A stretch of DNA of 64,000 bases, taken from positions 496,001 to 560,000 of the forward strand of contig OY762261.2 of assembly GCA_963665405.2 (NCBI GenBank), written 5' to 3'. The stretch's first letter is position 1. Every line of letters starts with the position of its first letter. The position numbers were made by a program, and so were the translations under genes. The stretch comes from G963665405 sp963665405. Lineage in GTDB: Bacteria > Chloroflexota > Dehalococcoidia > Lucifugimonadales > G963665405. Below, piece by piece: positions 43,219 to 52,205 of the stretch. The notes below the pieces were generated by a model. It was not told where the DNA came from. It saw only the letters and a list, made by a program, of their open reading frames with translations, and searched no databases.

Positions 43219-43372
43219 TAGCAGGACGATGAAATACGGGGTGCGCAGGGGGGCGAAGCCCCTTTGTGGGGAGTCTGAGGGTTTCCCTCAGATATGATTT
43301 CTCTCCCCCTCGGTCAGGAAGAGGAGAAGCGGGATGGTCGAAAGGGGTGTTCAACGCCCCCCCAGGAGGCTC
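43219..43372. repeat. Intergenic hairpin repeat, copy j
   Basis: A forward copy. The left end TAGCAGGACGATGAAA (43219-43234) is well kept; GGGGCGAAGCCCC, GGGGAGT and CTGAGGG-TTT-CCCTCAG (43275-43291) follow; the right end is degenerate near the ribosome site of the ThDP enzyme. It fills most of the gap 43041-43374. Confidence 0.85.
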
Positions 43373-43374
43373 AG

Positions 43375-45015
43375 ATGAAGGGCATCGACGCGATCGCAGA
43401 GATACTGAAGAGGGAGGGTATCGAGTTCCTCGCCTGCTACCCGTCTCAACCGCTGATCGACGCCTGCGCCCGCAGGGGCATCCGCCCGGTCCTCTGCCGG
43501 CAGGAGCGCATCGGCATGGCGATTGCTGACGGGTTCAGCCGTACCACCAACGGCAAGCGGCTGGGCGTGTTCACGATGCAGCAGGGACCCGGCTCCGAGA
43601 ACGCTTTTCCGGGGGCCGCACAGGCCTTCGCCGACAACGTCCCGATCCTACTCCTGCCCGGGGGCGAGTTCACCCACAAGGCGTTCGTCAAGCCCAACTT
43701 CAGCGCGATGGACAGCTACGGCAGCGTGACCAAGTGGATGGCCCAGATCAACCACATGGACCGCATACCGGAGCTGATGCGGAGGGCCTTCTACCAGCTC
43801 CGCACCGGCAAGGGGGGCCCGGTTCTGCTGGAGCTGCCGAGGGATGTCATGGAGGGGGAGTATGGGTCCGACGAGGTGCAATATACGGCGGTGAACGGCA
43901 ACCGGATGGCCCCCGACCCTCAGGACATCCGGGAGGCCGCGCGGATCCTTCTCCAGTCCAATCGTCCGGTGATACACGCGGGGCAGGGCGTAATGTACGC
44001 CGAGGCGACGGAGGAGCTTCGCGAACTGGCCGAGCTGCTCCAGGCGCCGGTGATGACCACGATGCCCGGCAAGGGCGCGTTCCCCGAGAACCACCCTCTT
44101 GCCCTCGGCGCCTCGGCCGTGTCCACAACCAAGCCGATCTCCCATTTCCTGCAGAGGGCCGACACCGTCTTCGGCGTCGGGTGCAGCTTCACCCGGACCG
44201 CGTACGGCAAGACGATTCCCGACGGCAAGCTCATCATTCATTCGACGATCGACCCGTCGGACGTCAACAAGGACTACGAGGCCGGCCACGCCGTCATCGG
44301 GGACGCCAAGCTCGTGCTGCAAGAGCTGGTGGACGAGATCAGGAGCAGCACCGCGGGTGGAGGGAGAGAGGCCAACGGGACCGTAGCCGAAGAGGTTCAG
44401 ACGGTGAAGAAGGAGTGGCTCGACGAGTGGATGCCCGAGCTGACCTCGGACGAGATTCCCATCAACCCCTACCGCGTCATCTGGGACATGCTCCACACTG
44501 TCGACAGGGCCAACACTATCATCACGCACGACGCCGGGAGCCCGAGGGACCAGCTAGTTCCGTTCTGGGAGACCGTGGCGCCCCGAACCTATATGGGCTG
44601 GGGGAAGTCGACCCAGCTCGGCCACGGCCTGGGCCTTATCATGGGAGCCAAGCTCGCCGAGCCCGGCAAGCTGTGCATCAACGTCATGGGCGACGCCGCC
44701 ATCGGGATGGTCGGGATGGACCTGGAGACCGCCGCGAGGTCCAAGCTGGGCATCCTAACGGTGGTCTGGAACAACGGCGCGATGGCGATCGAGCGCGACA
44801 CCATGGAGTACGCCACCGAGAAGTACGGGACCGTCTTCGTCGGCGGCAACTACAGCGAGGTCTCTAGAGCGCTTGGCGGTTGGAGCGAGCGGGTCGAGAA
44901 GCCGGACGACTTCATCCCGGCGTTCAAGCGGGCGATCGAGGTCACCAAGACGGGTCAGCCTGCGCTGGTTGAGGTCATCACCAAGGAGGGGTTCGACTTC
45001 TCGAAGTATCCGTAA
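43375..45015 (+). CDS. Thiamine pyrophosphate-requiring enzyme, paralog 2
   Basis: A 546-residue ThDP enzyme with the same length and order of motifs as the protein at 20488: catalytic Glu in CRQERIGMAIADGFSR, QGPGSENAFPG, and the ThDP motif MGDAAIGMVG ... VVWNNGAM. Gly-Asp-Ala replaces Gly-Asp-Gly. FACYPSQPLID here matches SCFPSNELIE in the paralog, a family trait that differs from true acetolactate synthases. ATG 43375 has a GGAGG site. The substrate is unknown. Confidence 0.85.
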   Translation: MKGIDAIAEILKREGIEFLACYPSQPLIDACARRGIRPVLCRQERIGMAIADGFSRTTNGKRLGVFTMQQGPGSENAFPGAAQAFADNVPILLLPGGEFTHKAFVKPNFSAMDSYGSVTKWMAQINHMDRIPELMRRAFYQLRTGKGGPVLLELPRDVMEGEYGSDEVQYTAVNGNRMAPDPQDIREAARILLQSNRPVIHAGQGVMYAEATEELRELAELLQAPVMTTMPGKGAFPENHPLALGASAVSTTKPISHFLQRADTVFGVGCSFTRTAYGKTIPDGKLIIHSTIDPSDVNKDYEAGHAVIGDAKLVLQELVDEIRSSTAGGGREANGTVAEEVQTVKKEWLDEWMPELTSDEIPINPYRVIWDMLHTVDRANTIITHDAGSPRDQLVPFWETVAPRTYMGWGKSTQLGHGLGLIMGAKLAEPGKLCINVMGDAAIGMVGMDLETAARSKLGILTVVWNNGAMAIERDTMEYATEKYGTVFVGGNYSEVSRALGGWSERVEKPDDFIPAFKRAIEVTKTGQPALVEVITKEGFDFSKYP

Positions 45016-45275
45016 GAACGGGGACTTGGCCCGGTCAAGCGTCGAGCTCTCACCCCATCGACCGGACCTGTCACGGGGATGAGGACGAAGCCCAGGGAGC
45101 CTGGCGGGGGGATGCTTGCGAACGCAGTTCGGGGATGGTTGAACACAATAGCGCAAAACGGGCTGGCCCTAACACTGAGCGCCAAGCTGCCACCGTCGGG
45201 AAGCCGGAGAGCGGTCGCCGGCTGGTCCGTCTCGCAGGTCGAATGACTCATCCTCGACATCAACGAGAATGCTTG

Positions 45276-45563
45276 CTAGTGTTTGGGAGTCAGCAGGCGC
45301 TCAAGTTCACCGATCGTATTCCGAATCGCCTCCTGCTCCAGGTCCTCGATCTCGCCATACCAGGTTTCTCGAGGCTGGTGAAGTAGCTCTTTCATCTTCA
45401 CGCCCCGTAAGATCATCTCTCGATAGATGGGCATCGCCTTCGACAGACGAGCTACGTCCACCCTCTTGCGGCCCTGAGGGCGCATCCCACGCCGCTCCCA
45501 TAGGCGTTCCTGTTCTGGTCTAATGTAACGCTTCCAGATAAGGTCCCACTCGTCCTTGGTCAA
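45276..45563 (-). CDS. Hypothetical protein of a two-gene cassette (downstream)
   Basis: A 95-residue acidic/basic helical protein of unrecognised family (TKDEWDLIWKRYIRPEQERLW, read from residue 2). It contains no membrane segment, cysteine cluster or known motif. TTG 45563 starts one base after the stop of the upstream 265-residue gene, so the two are coupled. Codon use looks less GC-biased than the core genes. It lies at the left border of the accessory region. Confidence 0.55.
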   Translation of the reverse strand: MTKDEWDLIWKRYIRPEQERLWERRGMRPQGRKRVDVARLSKAMPIYREMILRGVKMKELLHQPRETWYGEIEDLEQEAIRNTIGELERLLTPKH

Positions 45564-45564
45564 G

Positions 45565-46362
45565 TTACTCGTCGATCGAGCCGACGTGCACCGAGAACGG
45601 TTCGCCCTCATCGGACAGATGCGCGCCTGAAACTACATTCACATCGAGCGGATCCAACCCAATGAGCCATTGCGGATTCTCGGTCAGCACGTAGGCTGTC
45701 AGCGCGGCTGAGGCTCGCCGTGGCAACCGATGACGCTGAATTAGGCGATGCGCAGCCCAGTTTAGGGGAACGATGGGACCGCGATATCCGACCGGTCCAT
45801 CGGAACTGGTCTGTAGCCAGTTAGGAATCTCATCAACGTCAAACCGAACGCGTGCGCTCTCCTGAGCAGATTCTCGCATCTCTGCTGAGACCATCCCCGC
45901 TATATCCTCGTCCAGCTCCCTTCCGAGCGCGGCCTGGAGGTGGATTAGGTGCCACCCTCCAACGAGTTGTCGCTCGACCTCTTGCCTGACACATTCTGGT
46001 CTGACCACCTCCGCTGCCTGGTTCCACAGATCATCTCCCTCTAACACGCGAACTTGGGAGTCGGGGACACCGAGGACTGACCGGACATCCCGAACGTCCC
46101 GTTCGAGGTGAGGATTCTCCGCCAGGAGAGCGAGGCGCGCCCTTGTCCCCTCCGAGGTCTCTTGCCACTCTCTACGCCTCCGAGGAAATACCTTGGTCCT
46201 GAGAAACGGGTCCAGCCTGCGGTCGACCCGGCGTGCCATGGCCGGATCGTCGTTACGAAGTTGCTGCGAGGCACGGGTGTAACCGTAGAACGTCAGGTCA
46301 CGTAGCCCCTCTCCGTAGAGGGCCTCGAGTTCCTCACCGAGATCTCCGAGTTCCCTTGTCAT
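45565..46362 (-). CDS. Hypothetical protein of a two-gene cassette (upstream)
   Basis: A 265-residue soluble protein I do not recognise. The N-terminal half is helical and Arg/Glu-rich (LRDLTFYGYTRASQQL, RRVDRRLDPFLRTKVF). The C-terminal half has RGPIVPLNWAAHRLIQRH and TAYVLTENPQWLIGLDPLDVN. It starts at ATG 46362. Coupling to the 95-residue protein and position next to a recombinase suggest an acquired two-component module, for example regulatory, toxin-antitoxin or defence; the sequence does not say which. Confidence 0.6.
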   Translation of the reverse strand: MTRELGDLGEELEALYGEGLRDLTFYGYTRASQQLRNDDPAMARRVDRRLDPFLRTKVFPRRRREWQETSEGTRARLALLAENPHLERDVRDVRSVLGVPDSQVRVLEGDDLWNQAAEVVRPECVRQEVERQLVGGWHLIHLQAALGRELDEDIAGMVSAEMRESAQESARVRFDVDEIPNWLQTSSDGPVGYRGPIVPLNWAAHRLIQRHRLPRRASAALTAYVLTENPQWLIGLDPLDVNVVSGAHLSDEGEPFSVHVGSIDE

Positions 46363-46417
46363 GGAGCCCCCCTATGACACCGTGACCATTCCTGGTTCCC
46401 GCGGATACGCTTGAGAT

Positions 46418-46627
46418 ATGGCCTGCTCCCGAGCTCAACGGAAACCGAATCCCATCCCACCAACCGAAATTGTCGTCGAACACATTCGCCCGGCAGGAGT
46501 GCGTCAGCGCCTCTCCCAAGCAATCGATATTCTGCTGAGCGCCTCGGTCCGGGCCACGAACAAGACTCCTGGTCCGAAGTCTGAGATGGCAGGGTCCGAA
46601 TCTGAACCCGATAGTCCTGGCAAGTGA
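46418..46627 (+). CDS. Small hypothetical protein
   Basis: A 69-residue protein with a Pro-rich start and one amphipathic helix (VRQRLSQAIDILLSASV). It is divergent from the 265-residue gene and on the recombinase strand. Similar short helical proteins often accompany site-specific recombinases, but support is weak. The next 234 bp to 46862 hold nothing I can support. Confidence 0.35.
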   Translation: MACSRAQRKPNPIPPTEIVVEHIRPAGVRQRLSQAIDILLSASVRATNKTPGPKSEMAGSESEPDSPGK

Positions 46628-46861
46628 TGATCGGCCGGGCGGCATCAACCAACGTCAATGAGGCCAGATGGAAAGAGCATAGCACATTTGTTTCGACCCA
46701 CCAGTGTCTGTGGATCGCGGGATCTCGTTTCTTTCACCAGACGAGCGAGCTGAGTCGACGCTGCGGTTTCAAGGAGATTGTCAGCGGCGGTCCGTCGATG
46801 AAGAAGCCCGCCGAAGGGCCCGACGGAACTATTGATGTTGAGATCGCGGGAGACGGGTGTG

Positions 46862-47059
46862 ATGGCAGCGATAAGACGTACGGGTCGTCCGAGGGCGAAC
46901 GTGGACTTTGTGACGGTTTGTGACACCCTTCGCGACCAACTTGGTGAGCCGGGGGCAATAGCCCGAACAGCACGTCAATTCGGGATCAGTCGGGCCTGGA
47001 TATACAAACACGTCATCCCGGTTCTCATGGCAGGGACGGATGCCGCCGATGGCGAGTGA
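46862..47059 (+). CDS. Small HTH protein coupled to a recombinase
   Basis: A 65-residue DNA-binding protein: a basic GRPRA start, then a helix-turn-helix (EPGAIARTARQFGISRAWIYKHV, about residues 28-50) like those of resolvase/transposon regulators. It overlaps the recombinase start by 11 nt (ATGGCGAGTGA). It probably acts as DNA-recognition or directionality partner for the recombinase, which itself lacks a DNA-binding N-domain. ATG 46862 is chosen because GGAG lies upstream. Confidence 0.6.
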   Translation: MAAIRRTGRPRANVDFVTVCDTLRDQLGEPGAIARTARQFGISRAWIYKHVIPVLMAGTDAADGE

Positions 47060-47687
47060 CCACAAACTCGCCACGGTGAGGCTTAAGCCCGCGTCGCTTA
47101 CTACCGGGACTTCCATCGCGCTTGCCCGCTCCCGTGTCTCCAAGCACCTGAGCCGGCGTCTTCCCTACTACCTCACCGAGGACGAGGCACGTCAGATGGT
47201 CGATGTGGCGGCCACAGAGAGGGACAAGCTGCTGCTCGACGTGCTGCGACAGGCTGGACTGCGTATAAGCGAAGCGATCAGGATCAAGCTAGGTGACGTC
47301 GGCCGGGATGGGATACGCGTCGTCGGCAAGGGCCGGGTTGACCGGGTGGTCTTCGTCCAAGACGGACTGGTGGCCTCGATCCTTCTCTTCGCTCAGGAGC
47401 ATAGTCTCGGGCGCGAGGACCATCTCTTTCGCTCTCGTCGGGGTGGCCACATCACGAAGCAGCGCGCCGACCAGATCATCAAGGAGACAGGTCGGAGGGC
47501 GGGTCTAGACCGCAACGTCCACGCGCATCTCTTTCGCCACGGGTACGCAATCAACTTCTTGAACTACGGAGGCCGCCTGGATGCTCTCCAGGAGCAGTTA
47601 GGTCATCGAGATATCAATACAACCCGCATCTACCTGCGTCTCACTGACGAGGACGTCAAGCGTGAGGTCGCGAAAATCCGGTTCTAG
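47049..47687 (+). CDS. Minimal tyrosine recombinase (catalytic domain only)
   Basis: A 212-residue tyrosine recombinase with the full catalytic set: Arg in GLRISEAI, Lys in GKGRVDRVV, HxxR in HLFRHGYAI, His in LGHRDINTT and Tyr in RIYLRL. The usual N-terminal SAM-like core-binding domain is missing; only about 40 residues precede the catalytic fold. The 65-residue HTH encoded in overlap may supply DNA binding. A decayed homolog lies inverted at 56342-56979, and similarity between the two continues past the stop codons. Confidence 0.8.
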   Translation: MASDHKLATVRLKPASLTTGTSIALARSRVSKHLSRRLPYYLTEDEARQMVDVAATERDKLLLDVLRQAGLRISEAIRIKLGDVGRDGIRVVGKGRVDRVVFVQDGLVASILLFAQEHSLGREDHLFRSRRGGHITKQRADQIIKETGRRAGLDRNVHAHLFRHGYAINFLNYGGRLDALQEQLGHRDINTTRIYLRLTDEDVKREVAKIRF

Positions 47688-47869
47688 TTGTCGATCCTGG
47701 CCTTCTGGAAACTGATGGCTTCTGTTCTACTGGCCGACTCCCGGCTTGGCACGCTGCTCGCACCTCCCATACAAGCACACCCACGGAACGGTTGTCCGTC
47801 CTACGCCGAAAGTCGGCGCTTGTCGACTCCTCCTGCGGAGCATCGATGTCCCATTTAATCACCGCTTAA

Positions 47870-49582
47870 CCCCGAATCCACCGAAGGTATGACGTTGCAG
47901 CAGCAGAATGGGTGATGAGGGGCAAAGGGAGGCGATGGTCCGGGCACGATTCGGGTAAATGGGGCCGGTGTCTGTCTTCAGCCGCCGCGGGGAGACCTTG
48001 TGACCGTCTGGGGACGTTGGGTAGGGCGAGATGGCGGGGAGAGGACGCGGCGAGAGGTGCTCGCGGACCGGACTGGCGCGAGTTTGCGGGGACGTTCGGT
48101 TGGGCGGATGGCGGGTCAGTTGCGGACGGGCGCCGTCAGGCTGGGAGTGGAATCGCTCGCAGCCGTGCCAGGGCGCGACTGAACTGGGTTTCCCAAGGCC
48201 AGCGCTGTGGCAGATGCAGGGTGAGGCGGCGTGCCGAGCGGGTGAGCCGTCCGGCCAGGGAGAAGAACCGTCGCCGAAGGGTCTTGGTGGTCGCGATCTG
48301 CTCGCCCAGACCGATCCGCGCCGTCCAGCGGGCCAGGTTGTGGGCCATCACCTGTACCGCCAGCCAAGCGCCGTTGGCGGCGAAGCGGCCGGACGGCATG
48401 TGGTTCAGACCGACGCCGTACTTGAGGTCTCGAATGGCGTTCTCGATCTCGGCGTGGCGGCGGTGGTCGGCCTCCAGTTCCAGGGTCTCTCCGTCCCGGT
48501 CGGTGATGAAGCCGTGATAGCTGTAGGTGGCGAAGAGGGCCAGTTGGGAACCGGGCGTGGGCTTCACCCGCCGGACGATGAGCCGCACCGGTGCGGCGCC
48601 GGGCTCAGTCCGGAAGGGGGTGTAGGTGGTCTGCGCCACATCGGCGGCGCCGTCCATCCAGTAGGGGACCGGCGTCCAGTCTGCATCGGGAATCGCCTCG
48701 ATCAGGTTCCGCAGGCTTTTGTGCTGGCGGATGGTGATGGAGAAGCGGACATCCATCTCACGACAGGCGGCGACGAGAGCGTGGGCGTAGAAGCCGCTGT
48801 CGGCCCGCGCCGTAAGTTGCCCGCTGGCCCCGGCACGGCGAACCCGGCTCACCGTTTCACGCAGGAAGTGGGCGGCGCCCCGAGCGGTGTTGGCGCGGCC
48901 CTCGCGCAGCCGGGACATCAGCACGTCGCCGGTGCCGGCGGCGACGGCCAACAGGGGGTGATAGCCCCGCTTGCCGGTATAGCCGTGGTGGCGCGCTCCC
49001 TCCTTGGCCAGTCCATAGGTCTCGCAGATGGTCGAGTCCAGGTCGATGGTCAGGGGCGAGTCGCCGGGTCCGGCCCCAGCGGCCCAGGCCCGGGCCAACA
49101 ACTGGCGGCTCACGCGGTCGAGTTGACGGACATGCCCCCACCGGAAGCTGCGCAGGAACGTCCCCAGGGTGGATGGCGCCTTGACCACGCAGCCTAGAAC
49201 ACCGACCGTCCCACCAGCGCGCAGCGCATCGGCGTCGTCGATGCAGTCGCCGCCAGCCAGCGCGGAAGCGACCAGCGTCAGCATCTTGTCCCCCGTGTTC
49301 GCCCGTCCCGGCGCGCCGCCGAGGTCAAGGTGATGGTCGACGAGTTCTCGCAGGCCCAGGTGCCGGGCGAGGGTGGCCGGCACGAGCAGGCCGGCATTGG
49401 CCACCAGGCGATGGTCGTCAAAGAGGATGCGGATACGGTCGGGTTTGTTCTGTGGCAGCATCTATTGGGTGCTCCTTGTTTCCGCGCGGGTTTCTGTTCC
49501 AAAACCATTATCCCAGATTCAGAGGAGCACCCTCTAGCTTCTTCATGGGCTGTCCCCAAGGCCGTCATTCGGTGGATTCGGG
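47870..49582. mobile_element. IS1380-family insertion sequence, copy 1
   Basis: A 1713-bp element bounded by CCCCGAATCCACCGAA on the left and the inverse TTCGGTGGATTCGGG on the right. Flanks are TTAA (47866-47869) and TTTA (49583-49586), an imperfect target duplication. It is the same sequence as copy 2 at 58893-60605; the only difference I found is C at 49159 against G at 60182. Confidence 0.9.
48136..49461 (-). CDS. IS1380-family transposase
   Basis: A 441-residue DDE transposase. The first Asp lies in LTIDLDSTICETYG, the second in ARADSGFYAHAL and the Glu in HAEIENAIRDLKYG. The N-terminal LVANAGLLVPATLA and GDCIDDADALRAGG are typical of the family. It starts at ATG 49461 and ends inside the left end of the element. 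It is intact, so the element may still be mobile. The protein is identical to that of copy 2. Confidence 0.92.
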   Translation of the reverse strand: MLPQNKPDRIRILFDDHRLVANAGLLVPATLARHLGLRELVDHHLDLGGAPGRANTGDKMLTLVASALAGGDCIDDADALRAGGTVGVLGCVVKAPSTLGTFLRSFRWGHVRQLDRVSRQLLARAWAAGAGPGDSPLTIDLDSTICETYGLAKEGARHHGYTGKRGYHPLLAVAAGTGDVLMSRLREGRANTARGAAHFLRETVSRVRRAGASGQLTARADSGFYAHALVAACREMDVRFSITIRQHKSLRNLIEAIPDADWTPVPYWMDGAADVAQTTYTPFRTEPGAAPVRLIVRRVKPTPGSQLALFATYSYHGFITDRDGETLELEADHRRHAEIENAIRDLKYGVGLNHMPSGRFAANGAWLAVQVMAHNLARWTARIGLGEQIATTKTLRRRFFSLAGRLTRSARRLTLHLPQRWPWETQFSRALARLRAIPLPA

Positions 49583-49780
49583 TTTAGGTATCGGGAGATT
49601 GAGTAGACTCGAAAGCACGACACTCAAATCGAACTAGCGAAGCTCGCAACCAACTGGCCCCCTCGACTCAAAAGGATTTCCTTTCGAAACACCCCGTACA
49701 CGGGATTCAGGTGGAATTGAAGATTTAGCGCCTACCCGGCAGGCTACGGCACTCTGCTGATCGAGGGAGACCGACTGCCC

Positions 49781-50269
49781 CTATCCGGCCTCGCTAATGC
49801 ACTTCTCTAGGAGATCTAGGCCCGCTTTCGCGAACGTCTCCATGTTGGCCTCGCGGTCCGCGCCGCCGGTCTCCAGCGTAGCTACCTTCTCGACGGGCCC
49901 CGCGACGGCGATACAGGCGTGCCCCGCGGCGTCGCCGTACCGATTGCCGGTCGGGCCGCTGGCGCCGGTTTCACTAAGCCCCCACGTCGTCGACAGTGAC
50001 TTACGAACGGCCCGAGCTTTGATCAGTGCGTAGGGCTCGGTGCTCGGCCGGACGTCACCCATCGCATCGTCGACCACACCGAGCAGGCCTCGGCGAGCCT
50101 CATGGGTGTAGACGACCGTGCCGCCGATGTAGTAGGCCGACGCCCCGGGGACGGCTACCAGCGCCGCGGAGATCAGACCTCCCGCTGAGGATTCGGCCAC
50201 CGCGACCGTCTCGTTGCGTTGCTTCAGCAACGCTCCGACCGATTCGGCCATCGAGCTCAATCCTTCCAT
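49781..50269 (-). CDS. CinA C-terminal-domain (nicotinamide-nucleotide amidase-like) protein
   Basis: A 162-residue PncC/CinA-C family protein that would deamidate NMN to NaMN. VAVAESSAGGLISAALVAVPGAS contains the family Ser-rich signature, YYIGGTVVYTHEAR follows, and SETGASGPTGNRYGDAAG resembles the conserved E-x-GxAGP region. GGAGG 5 nt before ATG 50269 fixes the start. It heads no obvious operon but lies with amino-acid-type enzymes between two recombinase loci. Confidence 0.78.
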   Translation of the reverse strand: MEGLSSMAESVGALLKQRNETVAVAESSAGGLISAALVAVPGASAYYIGGTVVYTHEARRGLLGVVDDAMGDVRPSTEPYALIKARAVRKSLSTTWGLSETGASGPTGNRYGDAAGHACIAVAGPVEKVATLETGGADREANMETFAKAGLDLLEKCISEAG

Positions 50270-50525
50270 GACATCCTCCGGCCTACTGTGGATACCAAGA
50301 GGCCGCAGTCTACCTCGGGGCACGCGGGGAGATAGAGGAAGAGCTGGGCGTGTGGACTACGAGTGCAGGTTCGGCGAAAGCAACCCGGTAGAAGGCGTCG
50401 CATTGCTCCCTCACTTTGCCATACTTCGTGCTCAAGCTCTAGCTGTTCGAACGAGCGTTCCGAAGATCGGACAGTGGCTGCTCCAGAGCCGATCGACGGT
50501 CCTGACGTGCGTGTTGCCGCCCGAC

Positions 50526-51857
50526 TCATGGCCGACGGCGAGTCACCGGCGGAGCGGAACCGCGAGACGCGGTTATCGTTTTGAGCTCGTCGACGACTGA
50601 GGCAAAGGCCTCCACTGTCTGGCTCACGTCATCGCCGGTGTGGGCTGTTGAGACGTACATCTTAGAGGCTGCCTTCAGCACCCCTCGTTCCAGCAACAGG
50701 TCGTTGAACCGACCGAGCGCCGCTTTATCTGCACCGAGGGTGGAGCGATAGTCGGTTATTTCGCCATCGGTGAAATAAACATCGAAGCACACTGCTTCTC
50801 CCGCTACCCGGGCGGGTATTTCCGCCTCGTCGAGCAGTCGCTGAAGGGAATCCTTAACCCTGTGGCCGGTTGCGAACAGCTTCTCGTATGTCCCCTCTCG
50901 CTTCAGAATGTCAAGAGTAGCAAGTCCGGCGACGGCCGCCACGGGGTTGCCGCTCAACGTGGCGGCTTGATGCACGTAGTCGCCGGCCTCCATCGCGGGG
51001 TCGAAATGCGCCATTATCTCATCTCGGCCAGCTACGGCTGAGAGGGGATATCCGCCGGCGACCGCCTTGCCTAGCGTACAGATGTCCGGGGTGACACCAT
51101 AGTATTCCTGGGCACCGCCGTACGCCAGTCGGAAGCCCGTCACTACCTCGTCGAATATCAGGGGTATCCCGTAGAGCTCGGTCACCTCCCTAAGCCCCTG
51201 GAGAAAGCCAGGCACGGGAGCGAGCAGCCGCTGGAACGGCTCGACGATGACCGCGCCCAGCTCGTCATGATGACACTCGATGATCGCCGACGTCGTTTCG
51301 ATGTCGTTAAAGGGGGCGATCAGTACCAAGTCGGCGACAGAGAGCGGTATTCCGGCCGAATCCGGTATGGCTCTCGGGTACTGCCCCGGTTCGGCCGGCG
51401 TCGTGTTCATCAGCACGTAGTCGTTCAATCCATGGAACCCACCCTCGAACTTAAGGATCTTGTCTCGCTTCCTGTAGGCCCGGGCCACGCGCAAGGCGTA
51501 GAAGCTGGCCTCGGAACCGGTGGCGCTGAACCTGACCTTTTCGGCGCAGGGCACCGCCTTTACGATTTCTTCGGCCAGGAGAATTCCGTACTCGTTACTG
51601 GCGAAAAATGTTGAGCCGTGCTCTAGCTGCTCTCTTACCGCCGCCACCACCTCGGGGTGAGCATGGCCTACTATCATGGGCCCTCCACCCAGTATGAGGT
51701 CGACGTACTCGTTGCCGCTGACGTCCCAGACGCGGCTTCCCAATCCACGTTGAACTACTATGTCCCTGTTGAGATTGCCGAAGCCCCCGCCGGGCAGAAC
51801 TCTATGGGCCTTCTCGATGAGGTCTCGCTCTTTGGCTGATACGGCTCGACCTGGCAT
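50526..51857 (-). CDS. Class III aminotransferase, glutamate-1-semialdehyde aminomutase-like
   Basis: A 443-residue PLP enzyme. GGGPMIVGHAHPEVVAAV, FSATGSEASFYALRVARAY, FDEVVTGFRLAYGG and the PLP lysine in CTLGKAVAGGYPLSA are typical of HemL-like proteins. Without other haem genes nearby it is more likely an amine/amino-acid aminomutase or transaminase. ATG 51857 is the family start. An M24 peptidase and an Asp/Glu racemase-like gene lie upstream on the same strand. Confidence 0.85.
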   Translation of the reverse strand: MPGRAVSAKERDLIEKAHRVLPGGGFGNLNRDIVVQRGLGSRVWDVSGNEYVDLILGGGPMIVGHAHPEVVAAVREQLEHGSTFFASNEYGILLAEEIVKAVPCAEKVRFSATGSEASFYALRVARAYRKRDKILKFEGGFHGLNDYVLMNTTPAEPGQYPRAIPDSAGIPLSVADLVLIAPFNDIETTSAIIECHHDELGAVIVEPFQRLLAPVPGFLQGLREVTELYGIPLIFDEVVTGFRLAYGGAQEYYGVTPDICTLGKAVAGGYPLSAVAGRDEIMAHFDPAMEAGDYVHQAATLSGNPVAAVAGLATLDILKREGTYEKLFATGHRVKDSLQRLLDEAEIPARVAGEAVCFDVYFTDGEITDYRSTLGADKAALGRFNDLLLERGVLKAASKMYVSTAHTGDDVSQTVEAFASVVDELKTITASRGSAPPVTRRRP

Positions 51858-52205
51858 GGTGTCCCCCTTCGGCTGGTTCTTTCCGGGGCGGGCGACAGTC
51901 CACCTAGCAGCTTCCCGGTGGCCCGCAACGTGTGCATCACGGTTGGGTTCACATCGACACGGTTGGCCCTGGCCAGACCAGAAGCTTTCCAACTCCGGCC
52001 ACCGCTGCCGGTCCGGCGTGAACACCGGCCTGTGGAGTTCCTGGCCGCATGAACTCACGGGACCGGCGCGGGGGCAGCTCCACGACAGTCCGTACATCGC
52101 ACAGACCTCGTCCGCCAGAGCTAGGAACAGCGCTTTTCGTTGAGGGCTCCAGGAACCCCTGCTGGGGCTTGGCTGGGAAATCGACGGGCGCAGCAGGGTC
52201 AATGC
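51858..52205. other. 348-bp gap upstream of the aminotransferase
   Basis: Open sequence continuing the aminotransferase frame upstream of its ATG, but without family similarity. No promoter, repeat core or other gene was recognised. Confidence 0.3.

Noticed and set aside
45016..45275. Possible gene in the 260-bp gap after the second ThDP enzyme
   Set aside because: Only short frames without ribosome sites or family similarity.
46624..46923. 99-codon plus-strand frame before the HTH gene
   Set aside because: No conserved pattern, poor start context and overlap with the HTH start region; probably non-coding.
48031..49197. 388-codon plus-strand open frame within IS copy 1 (and its twin in copy 2)
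   Set aside because: It is antisense to the intact transposase, with composition typical of a shadow frame in GC-rich DNA.
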